DNA of 64,000 nt from Jeotgalibacillus sp. S-D1 (GCF_004358665.1 NZ_SMZR01000005.1:231352-295351); one strand, 5' to 3'; positions 51,066-61,035 are shown, counted from the stretch's first letter. Notes: generated from the sequence alone by a model not told the origin. Numbers and translations: made by a program.

Positions 51066-51104
51066 AACCAATGCCCCTTATTAGGATCATTGGTTCTTTT
51101 TTTT
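51066..51104. terminator. Terminator hairpin
   Basis: AACCAATG (51066-51073) pairs with CATTGGTT (51088-51095), with T-runs after it on the plus strand and A-runs before it. Confidence 0.7.
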
Positions 51105-51256
51105 TATCGTGGTAAAGGAAATGTGATGGTTTTACCTTTAAAGGCTTCTGTTCTATCTTCGGCAATAAAGGGACCGAATTGTAATTCTAATTCTTTGATG
51201 GATTCATAGTCTTCGTTTGTCAGCTCAAACTTTGGAGATGGTGAAATTGTTGCCAT
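51104..51256 (-). pseudogene. C-terminal gene fragment, 50 residues
   Basis: A frame with natural composition (FELTNEDYESIKELELQFGP to ITFPLPR) ends at TAA 51104 just before a terminator. The ATG at 51256 lacks a ribosome site and the frame is disturbed upstream, so this is probably the tail of a lost gene. Not recognised. Confidence 0.35.
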
Positions 51257-51280
51257 TACAGCAAAATTTAGTGTAGACAA

Positions 51281-51523
51281 TCAAACACGTTCTCCGGTTA
51301 GTTTAGCGAATCTAAAATCCAAAGTGCTTGTCAGCAATGGCGAGGGAAATAACAATCGTTGTTTCATCTTTAAGGCAGCTTGTTCTCGTTTATGTGCCTT
51401 AAATAACTGGATTAATTCTTCATCAATAACAATTGTCCGAATCGATTTCTTGGTTTTTGGTGTTAATAATTCGTATCTAGTCTTCACATTGTTTGGGTTA
51501 TAGTAGGTTTTTGTAATTATTTA
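51281..51523 (-). pseudogene. Tyrosine integrase fragment (central part, inverted)
   Basis: On the minus strand KTYYNPNNVKTRYELLTPKTKKSIRTIVID and LIQLFKAHKREQAALKMK (shown as two parts of one frame) match the start of the catalytic domain of phage-type integrases. The KTKKSIR segment contains the beta-hairpin Lys and lies just after the first catalytic Arg region. Its natural continuation is found on the opposite strand at 51539-51814, so part of the gene has been inverted. Confidence 0.7.
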
Positions 51524-51538
51524 ACGATATAATTTTGA

Positions 51539-51814
51539 CGGTTATATTTAGAAGTAGAGATCAATCAGGATTCAGGTTTTATATTTGCAGACAACAATGG
51601 CTACCCAATAGTTATGAAATTAGTTGCGATTCGTCTCCAGAGGTTACTTAGAAAGCTTGAGATTAATAAATATATCACTCCTTACAGCTTCCGACACACG
51701 CATACTTCTCTTCTTATAGAGGCAGGAGCTGGCTTAAAAGAAGTTCAAGAACGCCTTGGACATTCAGACATTAATACAACCATGAATATCTATGCTCACA
51801 TGACCAAAAAATAG
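51539..51814 (+). pseudogene. Tyrosine integrase fragment (C-terminal catalytic part)
   Basis: An open frame from about 51539 reads INQDSGFIFADNNGYP then ITPYSFRHTHTSLLIEAG with the catalytic H-x2-R equivalent (SFRHTH), LGHSDINTTMNIYAHM with His and the nucleophile Tyr. The start and the N-terminal DNA-binding domain are missing. It ends 150 bp from the groEL stop, so the element probably used the 3' end of groEL as its attachment region. Confidence 0.75.
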
Positions 51815-51815
51815 A

Positions 51816-51863
51816 AGAAAAGACCTCCCATAAGTTCAGTGAACTTACAAAAGGTCTTCTCTA
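51816..51863. repeat. Second copy of the terminator-like inverted repeat
   Basis: AGAAAAGACCT and AAGTT on the left pair with AACTT and AGGTCTTCT on the right. It is related to the perfect hairpin at 48332-48379 and acts as terminator after the integrase remnant. Confidence 0.6.
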
Positions 51864-51968
51864 ATGAGCCGTATTCAGTTTTCAAAAATAACCGAAGTTA
51901 GCAAAAAGTTAGCAATTCATGTTTCGAAACTTCATAAACCCTCTACTATCAAGGGTTCTGGGCAATGA

Positions 51969-53660
<1,692 letters not shown>

Positions 53661-53689
53661 TTATTCTAAGTATAAGTTCGTTATGGTTA

Positions 53690-53974
53690 TTAGCCGAGTA
53701 CAGCTAAAATGTCGCTTTCACGAAGGATCAGGTATTCGTTGCCTTGGTATTTCACTTCTGTTCCAGCGTATTTCGAGAAGATGATACGATCGTCAACAGA
53801 TACTTCAAGTGCTACTTTTTCTCCGTTATCTAAAACGCGGCCTGTACCAATGGATACAACTCTGCCTTCTGACGGCTTTTCTTTAGCGCTGTCCGGAAGA
53901 ACAATCCCGCTTGATGTTTTTTCTTCTGATTCTACCAACTCAATTACTACGCGATCACCTAATGGTTTTAACAA
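53690..53974 (-). CDS. groES: Co-chaperonin GroES
   Basis: This is the 94-residue lid of the chaperonin. The N-terminus [14 protein letters not shown], the mobile loop [18 protein letters not shown] near 17-34 and the C-terminal [15 protein letters not shown] are all present. I chose the TTG at 53974 as start because it gives the standard MLKPLGDR N-terminus and GGAGG is 9 nt upstream; a longer TTG frame to 53983 sits on the ribosome site. TTG starts are unusual for such a highly expressed gene. Confidence 0.96.
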   Translation of the reverse strand: MLKPLGDRVVIELVESEEKTSSGIVLPDSAKEKPSEGRVVSIGTGRVLDNGEKVALEVSVDDRIIFSKYAGTEVKYQGNEYLILRESDILAVLG

Positions 53975-54010
53975 GTGAAACAACCTCCTTAAGATATGTG
54001 TTCTTTTTTA

Positions 54011-54076
54011 TTAGCACTCTAAGTCATTGAGTGCTAACACAGTTATTATGATAAAGAATCAGCCTTTTTTTTGCAA
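54011..54076 (-). promoter_or_regulatory. groESL promoter with CIRCE operator
   Basis: TTGCAA (54071-54076) and TATCAT (54048-54053) are 17 bp apart on the minus strand. TTAGCACTC-N9-GAGTGCTAA at 54011-54037 is a perfect CIRCE element, the HrcA repressor site, placed at the transcription start. Confidence 0.95.
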
Positions 54077-54228
54077 GTGAAAACCATTACTTTTTTTACG
54101 ACAAATTCTGCTTGTCCCCCTTTGAGTGATTAAATTTGAAGGGGCGTTTGTTTATTAGTAGAATAAACCTTATCGGCAAAAGATTTTGTATAACGGTGTC
54201 GAGAAATTTAATTTAAAGGAGTAAACAC

Positions 54229-54978
54229 GTGAATCGAACCTTTGTCTTTATTTTGGCTGCATATATTGTGATGCAGCTTTCAAGTCTGATTGGCGTTCCC
54301 CTTGTTTATATGGGCGGCATGAAGTGGACCGACAATGAAGCGGATATTATGAAAAATCTTGCTGCCGGCTACTGGATCTTTTTCAGCTTTTTTGCAACCC
54401 TCCTGCTTACCTTATTTCTATTATATAGACGAAAAGGGGCACTGGATCTGCCGGGTGAAAAAGCGAATACCGGAATGGTCGTTGTGTGGTCGATTGCCGG
54501 GATCTTTTTGGCCTTTGCAAGCCAGATGATTGCCGTCTTAATTGAAACGATGATCGGCATTGAGCCGGGATCGGATAATACAGCAGATATTATCAGCCTC
54601 CTGTCCTATGTGCCGGCCGCTTCGTTTGCAATTGCAATATTCGGACCGATTTTAGAGGAAATTGTGTTTCGCGGCGTTATTTTCGGCTGGTTCTATCGCC
54701 GGTATAACTTCTTTATTTCAGGCATGCTGAGCGCCCTGATCTTTGCTGCGATCCATTTGGACTTCACACATATCTTAATTTACACAGCGATGGGCTTTGC
54801 GTTTGCCTTCCTGTATGCGAAAACAAAACGTATTATTGTCCCGATCATTGCACATATTTCCATTAACAGCTTTGTCGTGCTCGTGCAGTTTGTATTTGCC
54901 GATGAAATGGAGAAGATTATGGAGATGAATGAAGCAATGGTTACCCTATTACGATTTATGGTTGGTGGAATATTATGA
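54229..54978 (+). CDS. ydiL: CPBP family intramembrane metalloprotease (YdiL-like)
   Basis: This 249-residue protein has about seven to eight membrane helices. CAAX-protease-and-bacteriocin-processing marks are EEIVFRGVIFGWFYRR near 143 (EExxxR), AAIHLDFTH near 180 and AHISINSFVV near 207 (His pair). Such proteases cleave membrane substrates or give bacteriocin self-immunity. The start is GTG, with AAAGGAG upstream. It is coupled to the next gene by ATGA and, as in B. subtilis, lies across from groES. Confidence 0.88.
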   Translation: MNRTFVFILAAYIVMQLSSLIGVPLVYMGGMKWTDNEADIMKNLAAGYWIFFSFFATLLLTLFLLYRRKGALDLPGEKANTGMVVVWSIAGIFLAFASQMIAVLIETMIGIEPGSDNTADIISLLSYVPAASFAIAIFGPILEEIVFRGVIFGWFYRRYNFFISGMLSALIFAAIHLDFTHILIYTAMGFAFAFLYAKTKRIIVPIIAHISINSFVVLVQFVFADEMEKIMEMNEAMVTLLRFMVGGIL

Positions 54979-55184
54979 GGAACCCTTTAGTCAGCGGATT
55001 AATTTACATCTTACTCGGCGCTGTCTTTACCTACTTTGCGATCAGCAGCGTCAATGACAACGGATGGGGATTCTTTGCTTATCTCTTCGTGGCCTTTGCC
55101 ACCTACGACATCGGCTCAGGAATCCGCCTGATCCTGCTGCATTTTAAAATTAAGCGCCATATGAGAGAAAAAGAAAAAAAGTAG
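54975..55184 (+). CDS. ydiK: YdiK-like small membrane protein
   Basis: This 69-residue protein has two hydrophobic helices (about 7-24 and 29-50) and a basic tail KIKRHMREKEKK. It overlaps the CPBP stop by 4 bp. In B. subtilis a protein of the same size is encoded between tatC and ydiL, so the assignment rests on size, topology and place. Function unknown. Confidence 0.75.
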   Translation: MRNPLVSGLIYILLGAVFTYFAISSVNDNGWGFFAYLFVAFATYDIGSGIRLILLHFKIKRHMREKEKK

Positions 55185-55214
55185 CGGGAAGCTTTCTCCT
55201 CGCTACTTTTTTCT
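55183..55214 (+). terminator. Terminator of the ydiL-ydiK unit
   Basis: AGTAGCG pairs with CGCTACT and is followed by TTTTTTC; the ydiK stop lies in the left arm. Confidence 0.85.
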
Positions 55215-55251
55215 TTACTCTATTAAGGATAAATGCTGATATTTACACACA

Positions 55252-55380
55252 GTTGATTGGAGCTGAAGGTGTGAGACTCCTGCGGGATATAGCGGGAAGG
55301 GTGAGACCTCTGAAACGCAAAGCGTTGAAGATGGCTCACCCCCGCCCCGCGGAAAGCGAGCACCTGCAGCGGAAATCAAC
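55252..55380. repeat. Dispersed Bacillus-type intergenic repeat (129 bp)
   Basis: The ends are perfect 7-bp inverted repeats, GTTGATT (55252-55258) and AATCAAC (55374-55380). Inside are GTGAGACTCCTGCGGG, GGGTGAGACC/GGCTCACCC and CGCGGAAAGCGAGCACCTGC, which I recognise as a GC-rich repeat found between genes in many Bacillus genomes. It is non-coding and probably a mobile miniature element or structured RNA. Confidence 0.75.
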
Positions 55381-55400
55381 AGCCCCATTTATAGAAACAC

Positions 55401-56192
55401 TTATTTTGAAGACATCTCCCGATCAATCCGGTCTCTTCTCTCCTGCTCCTCAATCACACGCTGCTTAGCCTCCGCCTGCATCGCTTTCCGATAGCCCACC
55501 TTCGCAATCATCAAACTGATTTCATACAGCAAAAGCAATGGCACGGTCACAAGCATGTGGGAGAAAATATCCGGCGGTGTAACAAACGCTGCGATGACGA
55601 CCAGTACAAAGTACGCATACTTGCGGATCTTTGCCAAAAACATCGGCGTCACGATACCAAGCCTCGTAATAAACAGCATAATCACCGGCAGCTGAAATAA
55701 AAATCCAAATGGAATCGTCATTTGAAAAAGGAATTGGAAAAATTCATTAATCCCGATAACCTGCTGGATCCCGAGGTTATCCGATAAATTGAACATGAAA
55801 CGGACAACAAACGGAAACAAAATAAAGTAAGCAAAAGCCAGACCAAGTAAAAACAAGAAGGCTGAAGCTGGTATATAGCTTAAAGTCACGCGTCTTTCTT
55901 TTTCAAGCAGCCCGGGGCTGACAAAAGACCAGAGCTGATACAGTATTAGGGGCGCCGTCATGATAAATGCAATAAACAAGATGATCTGAAAATAAATCTT
56001 TACCGGATCGGTCACCTTGAATGCATTAAGTGTCATATTCTTTGCTTCATCTGAATTCTGCAGAAAGTGCATCAGCGGTTCTGCAAGAAAGAATCCGACT
56101 GCAATCGCAAAGACAAAGAAAACGACCACAAGAATGAGTCGTTTTCTTATTTCAATTATATGATCATGGACGGTCATATCTTTCTCGTTCAT
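55401..56192 (-). CDS. tatC: Twin-arginine translocase subunit TatC
   Basis: This 263-residue polytopic protein recognises twin-arginine signal peptides and forms the core of the Tat export machine. Six hydrophobic helices, the N-terminal HIIEIRKRLIL (conserved Glu/Arg) and FQFLFQMTIPFGFLFQLP near 150 are typical. The C-terminal charged tail (about 240-263) is longer than in the short B. subtilis forms. The gene follows tatA by 20 bp. Confidence 0.95.
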   Translation of the reverse strand: MNEKDMTVHDHIIEIRKRLILVVVFFVFAIAVGFFLAEPLMHFLQNSDEAKNMTLNAFKVTDPVKIYFQIILFIAFIMTAPLILYQLWSFVSPGLLEKERRVTLSYIPASAFLFLLGLAFAYFILFPFVVRFMFNLSDNLGIQQVIGINEFFQFLFQMTIPFGFLFQLPVIMLFITRLGIVTPMFLAKIRKYAYFVLVVIAAFVTPPDIFSHMLVTVPLLLLYEISLMIAKVGYRKAMQAEAKQRVIEEQERRDRIDREMSSK

Positions 56193-56212
56193 ATGGCCAC
56201 CATCCCGTGTTA

Positions 56213-56398
56213 TTATAACGTTTTATCTTCTTTTTTTGTTTCTTTTTTATCGTCATCGTCGTCTGCTAAACCTTTTGTAGCATCCTTGAATTCACGAAGA
56301 GTGCTTCCGGCAGCTTTTCCTAGTTCAGGAAGCTTTTTAGGGCCGAAAATTAAAAGCGCAACGACAGCAATTATGACTAAGCTCATTGGACCTGGCAT
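56213..56398 (-). CDS. tatA: Twin-arginine translocase subunit TatA
   Basis: This 61-residue pore subunit has one N-terminal membrane helix with [17 protein letters not shown] (the FGPKKLP hinge) and an amphipathic helix ([12 protein letters not shown]), followed by an acidic-then-basic tail [14 protein letters not shown]. It is encoded before tatC as in bacilli, forming a minimal TatAC system. An internal start at the second Met (MSLVII) is possible but unlikely. Confidence 0.95.
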   Translation of the reverse strand: MPGPMSLVIIAVVALLIFGPKKLPELGKAAGSTLREFKDATKGLADDDDDKKETKKEDKTL

Positions 56399-56452
56399 GG
56401 TGATTGCACCTCCATTTCTTCTTTATATCATAAATCATTCGACAGCATTTTG

Positions 56453-57130
56453 CTATTCTATAATGTCTTCCAATTGTGACGGTTCTACGTCATCTGCTGT
56501 ATAATGCTTCAAAAAGTAGATCAGCGACTGCAACTCAACGGCAAGGTCAATATGATGGATGCGGATGTGATCCGGCACATTAAGCCTGGCCGGCGTGAAA
56601 TTAAGGATTCCCTTAATGTTCATCGGCACCAGCCGGTCGGTAATCGTTTGCGCGGGTCCTGCAGGCACCGTTAAAATAGCCACTTCGATGTCGCTTTCCT
56701 TCACCCGCTCCTCAAGCTCGTCCATCGAAAAGATCGGCACATCCCCAATGGCAGTTCCAGCCTTTTTCGGATCGGCATCAAATGCCATTTCAATTTTTGT
56801 ATTGTTGTTTTTAAGAAAGTTATAATGAAGAAACGCGGTACCAAGATTTCCGACACCGATCAAAATAACCTTTGTGACCTCATCCTGATCCAGTGTTTTT
56901 CGGAAAAAGGTCAGCAGATAATTAACATTATACCCATATCCCTTTTTGCCTAACGCACCAAAGTATGAAAAGTCACGCCTGATGGTAGCTGAATCTACCT
57001 TTACGGCATCGCTTAATTCTTTTGAAGATACCCGCTGCTTTCCTGACGAATGCAGGTTTTTTAAAAAGCGGTAGTAAAGCGGCAATCGCTTCGCTGTCGC
57101 CTGCGGAATCCTGACTTGCTCCTGATTCAT
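56453..57130 (-). CDS. rex: Redox-sensing transcriptional repressor Rex
   Basis: This 225-residue repressor senses the NADH/NAD+ ratio and controls fermentation and respiration genes. The N-terminal winged helix (about 15-75; [28 protein letters not shown]) and the Rossmann core ([18 protein letters not shown] near 89) are complete. The C-terminal helix ([13 protein letters not shown]) is the dimer swap segment. It precedes tatA, as in B. subtilis. No clear Rex box is seen within its own upstream 278-bp spacer. Confidence 0.96.
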   Translation of the reverse strand: MNQEQVRIPQATAKRLPLYYRFLKNLHSSGKQRVSSKELSDAVKVDSATIRRDFSYFGALGKKGYGYNVNYLLTFFRKTLDQDEVTKVILIGVGNLGTAFLHYNFLKNNNTKIEMAFDADPKKAGTAIGDVPIFSMDELEERVKESDIEVAILTVPAGPAQTITDRLVPMNIKGILNFTPARLNVPDHIRIHHIDLAVELQSLIYFLKHYTADDVEPSQLEDIIE

Positions 57131-57408
57131 GCCTTCTCCCCCCTAAATCTAACCGTGGCATGACCAATTCGGTTCATGCATTCCTTGATACGAATGATGG
57201 CCGATCGGTCTGTTAACGCTTCCAATCTTATAGTGAATCAAAACGTACAAGTTTTTGATATCTTATCCCTTTTTAACCCATTCATTAGTATCATACACCA
57301 TTCAACCTCTGCTGTACAAAGTTTGAAATACTTTTCACAAATCCGGTTTATTGCACAGATGTTCTCCATTGCGATACACTTAAAGGTAGAAAATGAGGTG
57401 ATCCTTAC

Positions 57409-59349
57409 ATGATTTTATTACAAGTAAACCAACTCTCGAAAGCGTTTGGCGCAGAAGAGATTTTATCGAATATAAAATTAGAGGTACAAACAAGAGACAG
57501 GATTGCATTAGTCGGCCGAAACGGTGCAGGAAAATCCACCCTGCTGAAAATGATCGCCGGCCAGATGTCCTACGATGAAGGAGAAATCATCAAGCCAAAG
57601 GGCGTGTCAATTGGCTACCTGGAGCAGCACACAGGCCTGGAATCAGACCTCTCCATCTGGGAGGAAATGCTGTCGGTGTTTGACCATTTAAAGCAAATGG
57701 AAGCCGAGCTCCGTTCCAATGAACAAAAAATGGCTGATCCCGCTATTTATGAAAACACAGAACGTTATAACAAATTAATGAAGGAATACGATGAGCTTCA
57801 GGTCGCGTTTAAAGAAAAAGGCGGCTACCAGTATGAGGCCGATATCCGCTCAGTCCTTCACGGCTTGCGGTTTGGCCAGTTTGACTACAATACGCCGATC
57901 TCCACCTTAAGCGGAGGACAGAAAACACGGCTTGCCCTTGGAAAAATGCTTCTCACCAAGCCCGATGTCATGATCCTCGATGAACCGACCAACCATTTGG
58001 ATATCGAGACGCTCGCATGGCTTGAGCAGTATCTGCAGGGGTACCCCGCTGCCATCCTGATCGTCTCCCATGACCGTTACTTTCTTGATAAGGTCGTGAA
58101 TCAGGTCGTCGAGCTTTCCAGGCACCGCTCCAAAAAGTTTCACGGCAACTACAGCTATTATTTAGATCAAAAAGCCCTGAACTATGAACGGGAAGTAAAA
58201 GAGTTTGAGAAGCAGCAGGGGGAAATTGCGAAGCTTGAAGATTTTATTGCGCGAAACCTTGTGCGCGCATCGACGACCAAACAGGCACAAAGCCGCCGAA
58301 AGAAGCTTGAGCGCATGGACAAGCTGGACCGTCCCCAGGGTGACGAGAAATCAGCCAACTTTTCGTTCGGCATCGATCGTCAAAGCGGCAATGATGTATT
58401 AAAAATCAACGAGCTTGCGATTGGCTATGACAAACCTGTTTCATCCGGCCTTAACGTATCGATTTCCAGGCAGGACAGCCTCGCGTTAATCGGTCCAAAC
58501 GGCGTCGGCAAATCCACTCTTTTAAAAACCATCGTGAAAAAGCTGGAGCCGCTGCAGGGAGAGATCCGCTATGGCTCCAATGTCAGCATCGGCTACTACG
58601 ACCAGGAGCAGGCGGAATTAAACTCACGCAAAACGGTCCTAAACGAGCTTTGGGATGACTATCCGATGAAAAATGAAAAAGACATTCGCACGATACTGGG
58701 GAATTTCTTATTTTCAGGTGAGGATGTGCTAAAGCCCGTTAACACCTTGAGCGGCGGTGAAAAAGCAAGACTTGCCTTAGCCAAGCTGATGATGCAGCAG
58801 TCCAATCTTCTGATTTTAGATGAGCCGACCAACCACCTGGATCTCGACAGCAAGGAAATTCTTGAAAATGCGCTGATGGACTTTCCCGGCACCATCCTCT
58901 TTGTGTCCCATGACCGGTATTTCATCAACCGCATCGCCACCAAGGTGCTTGAGATGTCTCCTGACGGTGCAACAGAATTTTTAGGAGACTACGATTACTA
59001 TGTAGAGAAAACGCAGGAGCAGGAAGAACATGAACGCTATGAGGCAGAAAAGAACGCCTCCCCTGCAGCTGTGAAGTCCAGCAGTCAAAAAGACAAAAAC
59101 AGTTTTGAACAGGACAAGGAACAAAAAAGAAAAGAACGCCAGAAACGCAGAAGACTCGAGGAAATCGAGCTGCTCATTACCGAGCTTGAAGATCAGATCG
59201 AAGAAAATGAAACGCTGCTATGCGACCCCGACATTTTTCAGGATCATGAACGGGTCATGCAGTGTAATGAACTGATTGAACAAGCAAAATACTCCATGGA
59301 CCAGTTAATGGAGGAATGGGCCGAGCTTCAGGAAGAGCTTGAGACGTAA
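57409..59349 (+). CDS. ydiF: ABC-F family ATPase (YdiF-like)
   Basis: This 646-residue soluble protein has two ATP-binding cassettes without membrane segments. Walker A motifs GRNGAGKST near 37 and GPNGVGKST near 364, signature motifs LSGGQKTRLALGK and LSGGEKARLALAK, and Walker B ILDEPTNHLD in both halves are intact; the basic linker between the cassettes has RRKKLERMDKLDRP. The C-terminal extension (about 540-646) is a coiled coil. ABC-F proteins act at the ribosome on stalled translation or confer antibiotic protection. It is divergent from rex. Confidence 0.95.
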   Translation: MILLQVNQLSKAFGAEEILSNIKLEVQTRDRIALVGRNGAGKSTLLKMIAGQMSYDEGEIIKPKGVSIGYLEQHTGLESDLSIWEEMLSVFDHLKQMEAELRSNEQKMADPAIYENTERYNKLMKEYDELQVAFKEKGGYQYEADIRSVLHGLRFGQFDYNTPISTLSGGQKTRLALGKMLLTKPDVMILDEPTNHLDIETLAWLEQYLQGYPAAILIVSHDRYFLDKVVNQVVELSRHRSKKFHGNYSYYLDQKALNYEREVKEFEKQQGEIAKLEDFIARNLVRASTTKQAQSRRKKLERMDKLDRPQGDEKSANFSFGIDRQSGNDVLKINELAIGYDKPVSSGLNVSISRQDSLALIGPNGVGKSTLLKTIVKKLEPLQGEIRYGSNVSIGYYDQEQAELNSRKTVLNELWDDYPMKNEKDIRTILGNFLFSGEDVLKPVNTLSGGEKARLALAKLMMQQSNLLILDEPTNHLDLDSKEILENALMDFPGTILFVSHDRYFINRIATKVLEMSPDGATEFLGDYDYYVEKTQEQEEHERYEAEKNASPAAVKSSSQKDKNSFEQDKEQKRKERQKRRRLEEIELLITELEDQIEENETLLCDPDIFQDHERVMQCNELIEQAKYSMDQLMEEWAELQEELET

Positions 59350-59374
59350 GGGAACATACTGCGCAAAAATGACA

Positions 59375-59420
59375 AAAAGAACGGCTTCATGAACTAATTC
59401 ATGAGCCGTTCTTTATTTTG
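59375..59420. terminator. Terminator of the ABC-F gene
   Basis: AGAACGGC and TCATGAA on the left pair with TTCATGA and GCCGTTCT on the right around CTAA, followed by TTTATTTT. Confidence 0.85.
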
Positions 59421-59466
59421 TGCACCGAGCTTAGGCCCATTTTTGACGTTCCGGCACCTGCCCATA

Positions 59467-59651
59467 TATCGATCACCTTTTCCGGTTTATCGATCATATC
59501 AGGCAATTTATCATTCATGTTTCACAATTTATCGGACTACTTTAGCCGTTTATCGGTCTCTGGGCACCACGATGAGATTTTATCACACATGTTTTCACTT
59601 TTATCGATCATGTTTATTGGTTTATCGTACAACTTTACACGTTTATCGATC
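59467..59651. repeat. Nine-copy TTTATCG array on a 21-bp pitch
   Basis: TATC(G/A) motifs start at 59467, 59488, 59509, 59530, 59551, 59581, 59602, 59623 and 59644. Every interval is 21 bp except one of 30. Most copies read TTTATCGATC or TTTATCGGNC and the 12-14 bp between copies is unrelated. Both strands have stops in some frames, and the seven-residue YRS repeat in one frame is a product of the spacing. Function unknown; a phased protein-binding array fits. Confidence 0.85.
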
Positions 59652-59700
59652 TGGTCTGGGCTGAGCTGTACTTGACTCAAAGACGAATCCCCATCCCCTT

Positions 59701-59898
59701 TTACATAATCCACACATCATAAGCTCCTCTCAAAAATAAAACGATGTCGCCAAACATGCCTATACAGAAAAAGATAAAATAATAACTGGCAACGGTGATC
59801 TCCTTATTAAACAGCTCCTTAAAAGCCTGAACGAACAAATCGTGAAACTTAAACCAGCTTAGGATCCATGCAATGATAAGAAAGCTGAGAATCATCAT
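59701..59898 (-). CDS. Small membrane protein, 65 residues
   Basis: This protein has two hydrophobic helices (about 1-15 and 36-58) around a polar hinge (HDLFVQAFKELFNKE). GGTGG lies 7 nt before the ATG. No family recognised. It is flanked by the 21-bp array and the DnaA-box cluster. No promoter or terminator stands out. Confidence 0.5.
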   Translation of the reverse strand: MMILSFLIIAWILSWFKFHDLFVQAFKELFNKEITVASYYFIFFCIGMFGDIVLFLRGAYDVWIM

Positions 59899-60024
59899 AC
59901 TTTATCCACCGTTCTTTCTATTTTAGATTTTTTAAGTTCAACATACTTCTTAAGCCATATTTTTGTAAAGGTAAAATCGTCGAATGATGTAGAAACCATG
60001 ACAATCATGTAACAATCCACAGAG

Positions 60025-60185
60025 TTATGCACATTACGCACAGCTTTTTATCGCTGTCCACCGTTTTTATCCACATTATCCACAACAAACAGTTAAGTTA
60101 CCAACAGTATCCACAGGTTATGACACACTGAAAATGAAAACGCTTTTTACACAGACGTTTTAATGTTATTAACAGGTTATCCACA
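60025..60185 (+). other. DnaA-box cluster beside tsaD
   Basis: Perfect TTATNCACA boxes are at 60025-60033, 60067-60075, 60076-60084 and 60177-60185. One-mismatch boxes are at 60034-60042 (TTACGCACA) and 60107-60115 (GTATCCACA). All are on the plus strand, and two pairs sit head to tail with no gap. No dnaA or dnaN is near, so it is not a standard oriC. In B. subtilis one of the chromosomal DnaA-box clusters lies at gcp (tsaD), so position is conserved. Probable role: DnaA titration or regulation. Confidence 0.8.
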
Positions 60186-60334
60186 GACTGTGCACAAGTA
60201 CAAATGTTCTTATAATTGTGACTATTTATTACAGCTGGTTTACAGACAGGTTAATAGATAATAATACGTTTATGGTTAAGTGAGTAGGGAACAGTTTAAG
60301 TATCATAAGAAAAATAAGGAGGCTTTACTAATTT

Positions 60335-61033
60335 ATGAAAAAGCTAGTACCTGCAGCACTCATAACTTCATTAGTATTTGCCACGGGCTCGAACACACAT
60401 GTTATTGCTGAGACACAAGATAAAAAACAGCAGCCATCAGCTGAAGACATACTTGGACAAGCTGCCTCCCTCCATGAGGAGCTGGACAGCGTTTATTTTA
60501 AAGCAGAAAGAACAACCGAAACTGCAGAAGGAACCGTTGATTCCTCTACTGTAGAAAAACAGTGGCTGTATGAACAGGATGAGAACTTTTACCGGCATAT
60601 TGAATACGAAGAAGAAGACCGGACTTCTTATCTGTTTACCGATCTTGAGGATCCAAATTTCTTAATCGAGTATGCAGAAGGCGACGATGAAGCACAGCGG
60701 TATGAAAATGCCTTTACGGAAAATGCTGACTTGGGGCATGGAGCACATTCCTACGAGTACCTGCTTGAGCATGCTGAACTTTCATTGATCGGAGAGGAAG
60801 AAGTGAACGGCTATCAAACCTACCATGTTCAGGCCACCCAGGAAGGCCAGACAACTGATTACTGGTTTGATCAGGACACCTTCTATGAAGTAAAGACCCA
60901 GTATCAATCATTTGGTACTGAAACCTACAGTACAGAAATTCTGGATTACGAACTGAACCCTGAATTTGACAAAGGACTGTTTCAGGCACCAGATGAGATA
61001 GAAACCCTGGGTAAAGAAGTTTTATCATTATAA
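60335..61033 (+). CDS. Secreted LolA-like/DUF protein
   Basis: This 232-residue exported protein has an N-terminal signal peptide (KKLVPAALITSLVFATG, likely cut near Ala24). The rest is acidic and beta-rich, with two-stranded repeats such as YFKAERTTETAEG, WLYEQDENFYRHIEY and YHVQATQEGQTTDYWFDQ that recall the lipoprotein carrier fold of LolA/LppX-like proteins (DUF6612 group). No lipobox. AGGAGG lies before the ATG. Function unknown; cell-envelope role inferred. Confidence 0.7.
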   Translation: MKKLVPAALITSLVFATGSNTHVIAETQDKKQQPSAEDILGQAASLHEELDSVYFKAERTTETAEGTVDSSTVEKQWLYEQDENFYRHIEYEEEDRTSYLFTDLEDPNFLIEYAEGDDEAQRYENAFTENADLGHGAHSYEYLLEHAELSLIGEEEVNGYQTYHVQATQEGQTTDYWFDQDTFYEVKTQYQSFGTETYSTEILDYELNPEFDKGLFQAPDEIETLGKEVLSL

Positions 61034-61035
61034 AG

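Noticed and set aside
38540..51860. Intact prophage
   Set aside because: No capsid, tail, terminase or lysis genes are visible; only a broken integrase and accessory genes remain.
55253..55468. 71-codon plus-strand frame
   Set aside because: It lies in the dispersed GC-rich repeat and the tatC 3' end.
59467..59651. Possible CRISPR array
   Set aside because: The repeated part is only 7-10 bp and intervals are 21 bp, too short for repeats and spacers.
59401..59675. Two overlapping frames with YRS repeats
   Set aside because: The repeat is a by-product of the 21-bp DNA array, the starts lie in the ABC-F terminator, and no ribosome site is present.
60025..60185. Chromosomal origin oriC
   Set aside because: dnaA, dnaN and an AT-rich unwinding region with the usual gene order are absent; a secondary DnaA-box cluster explains the boxes better.
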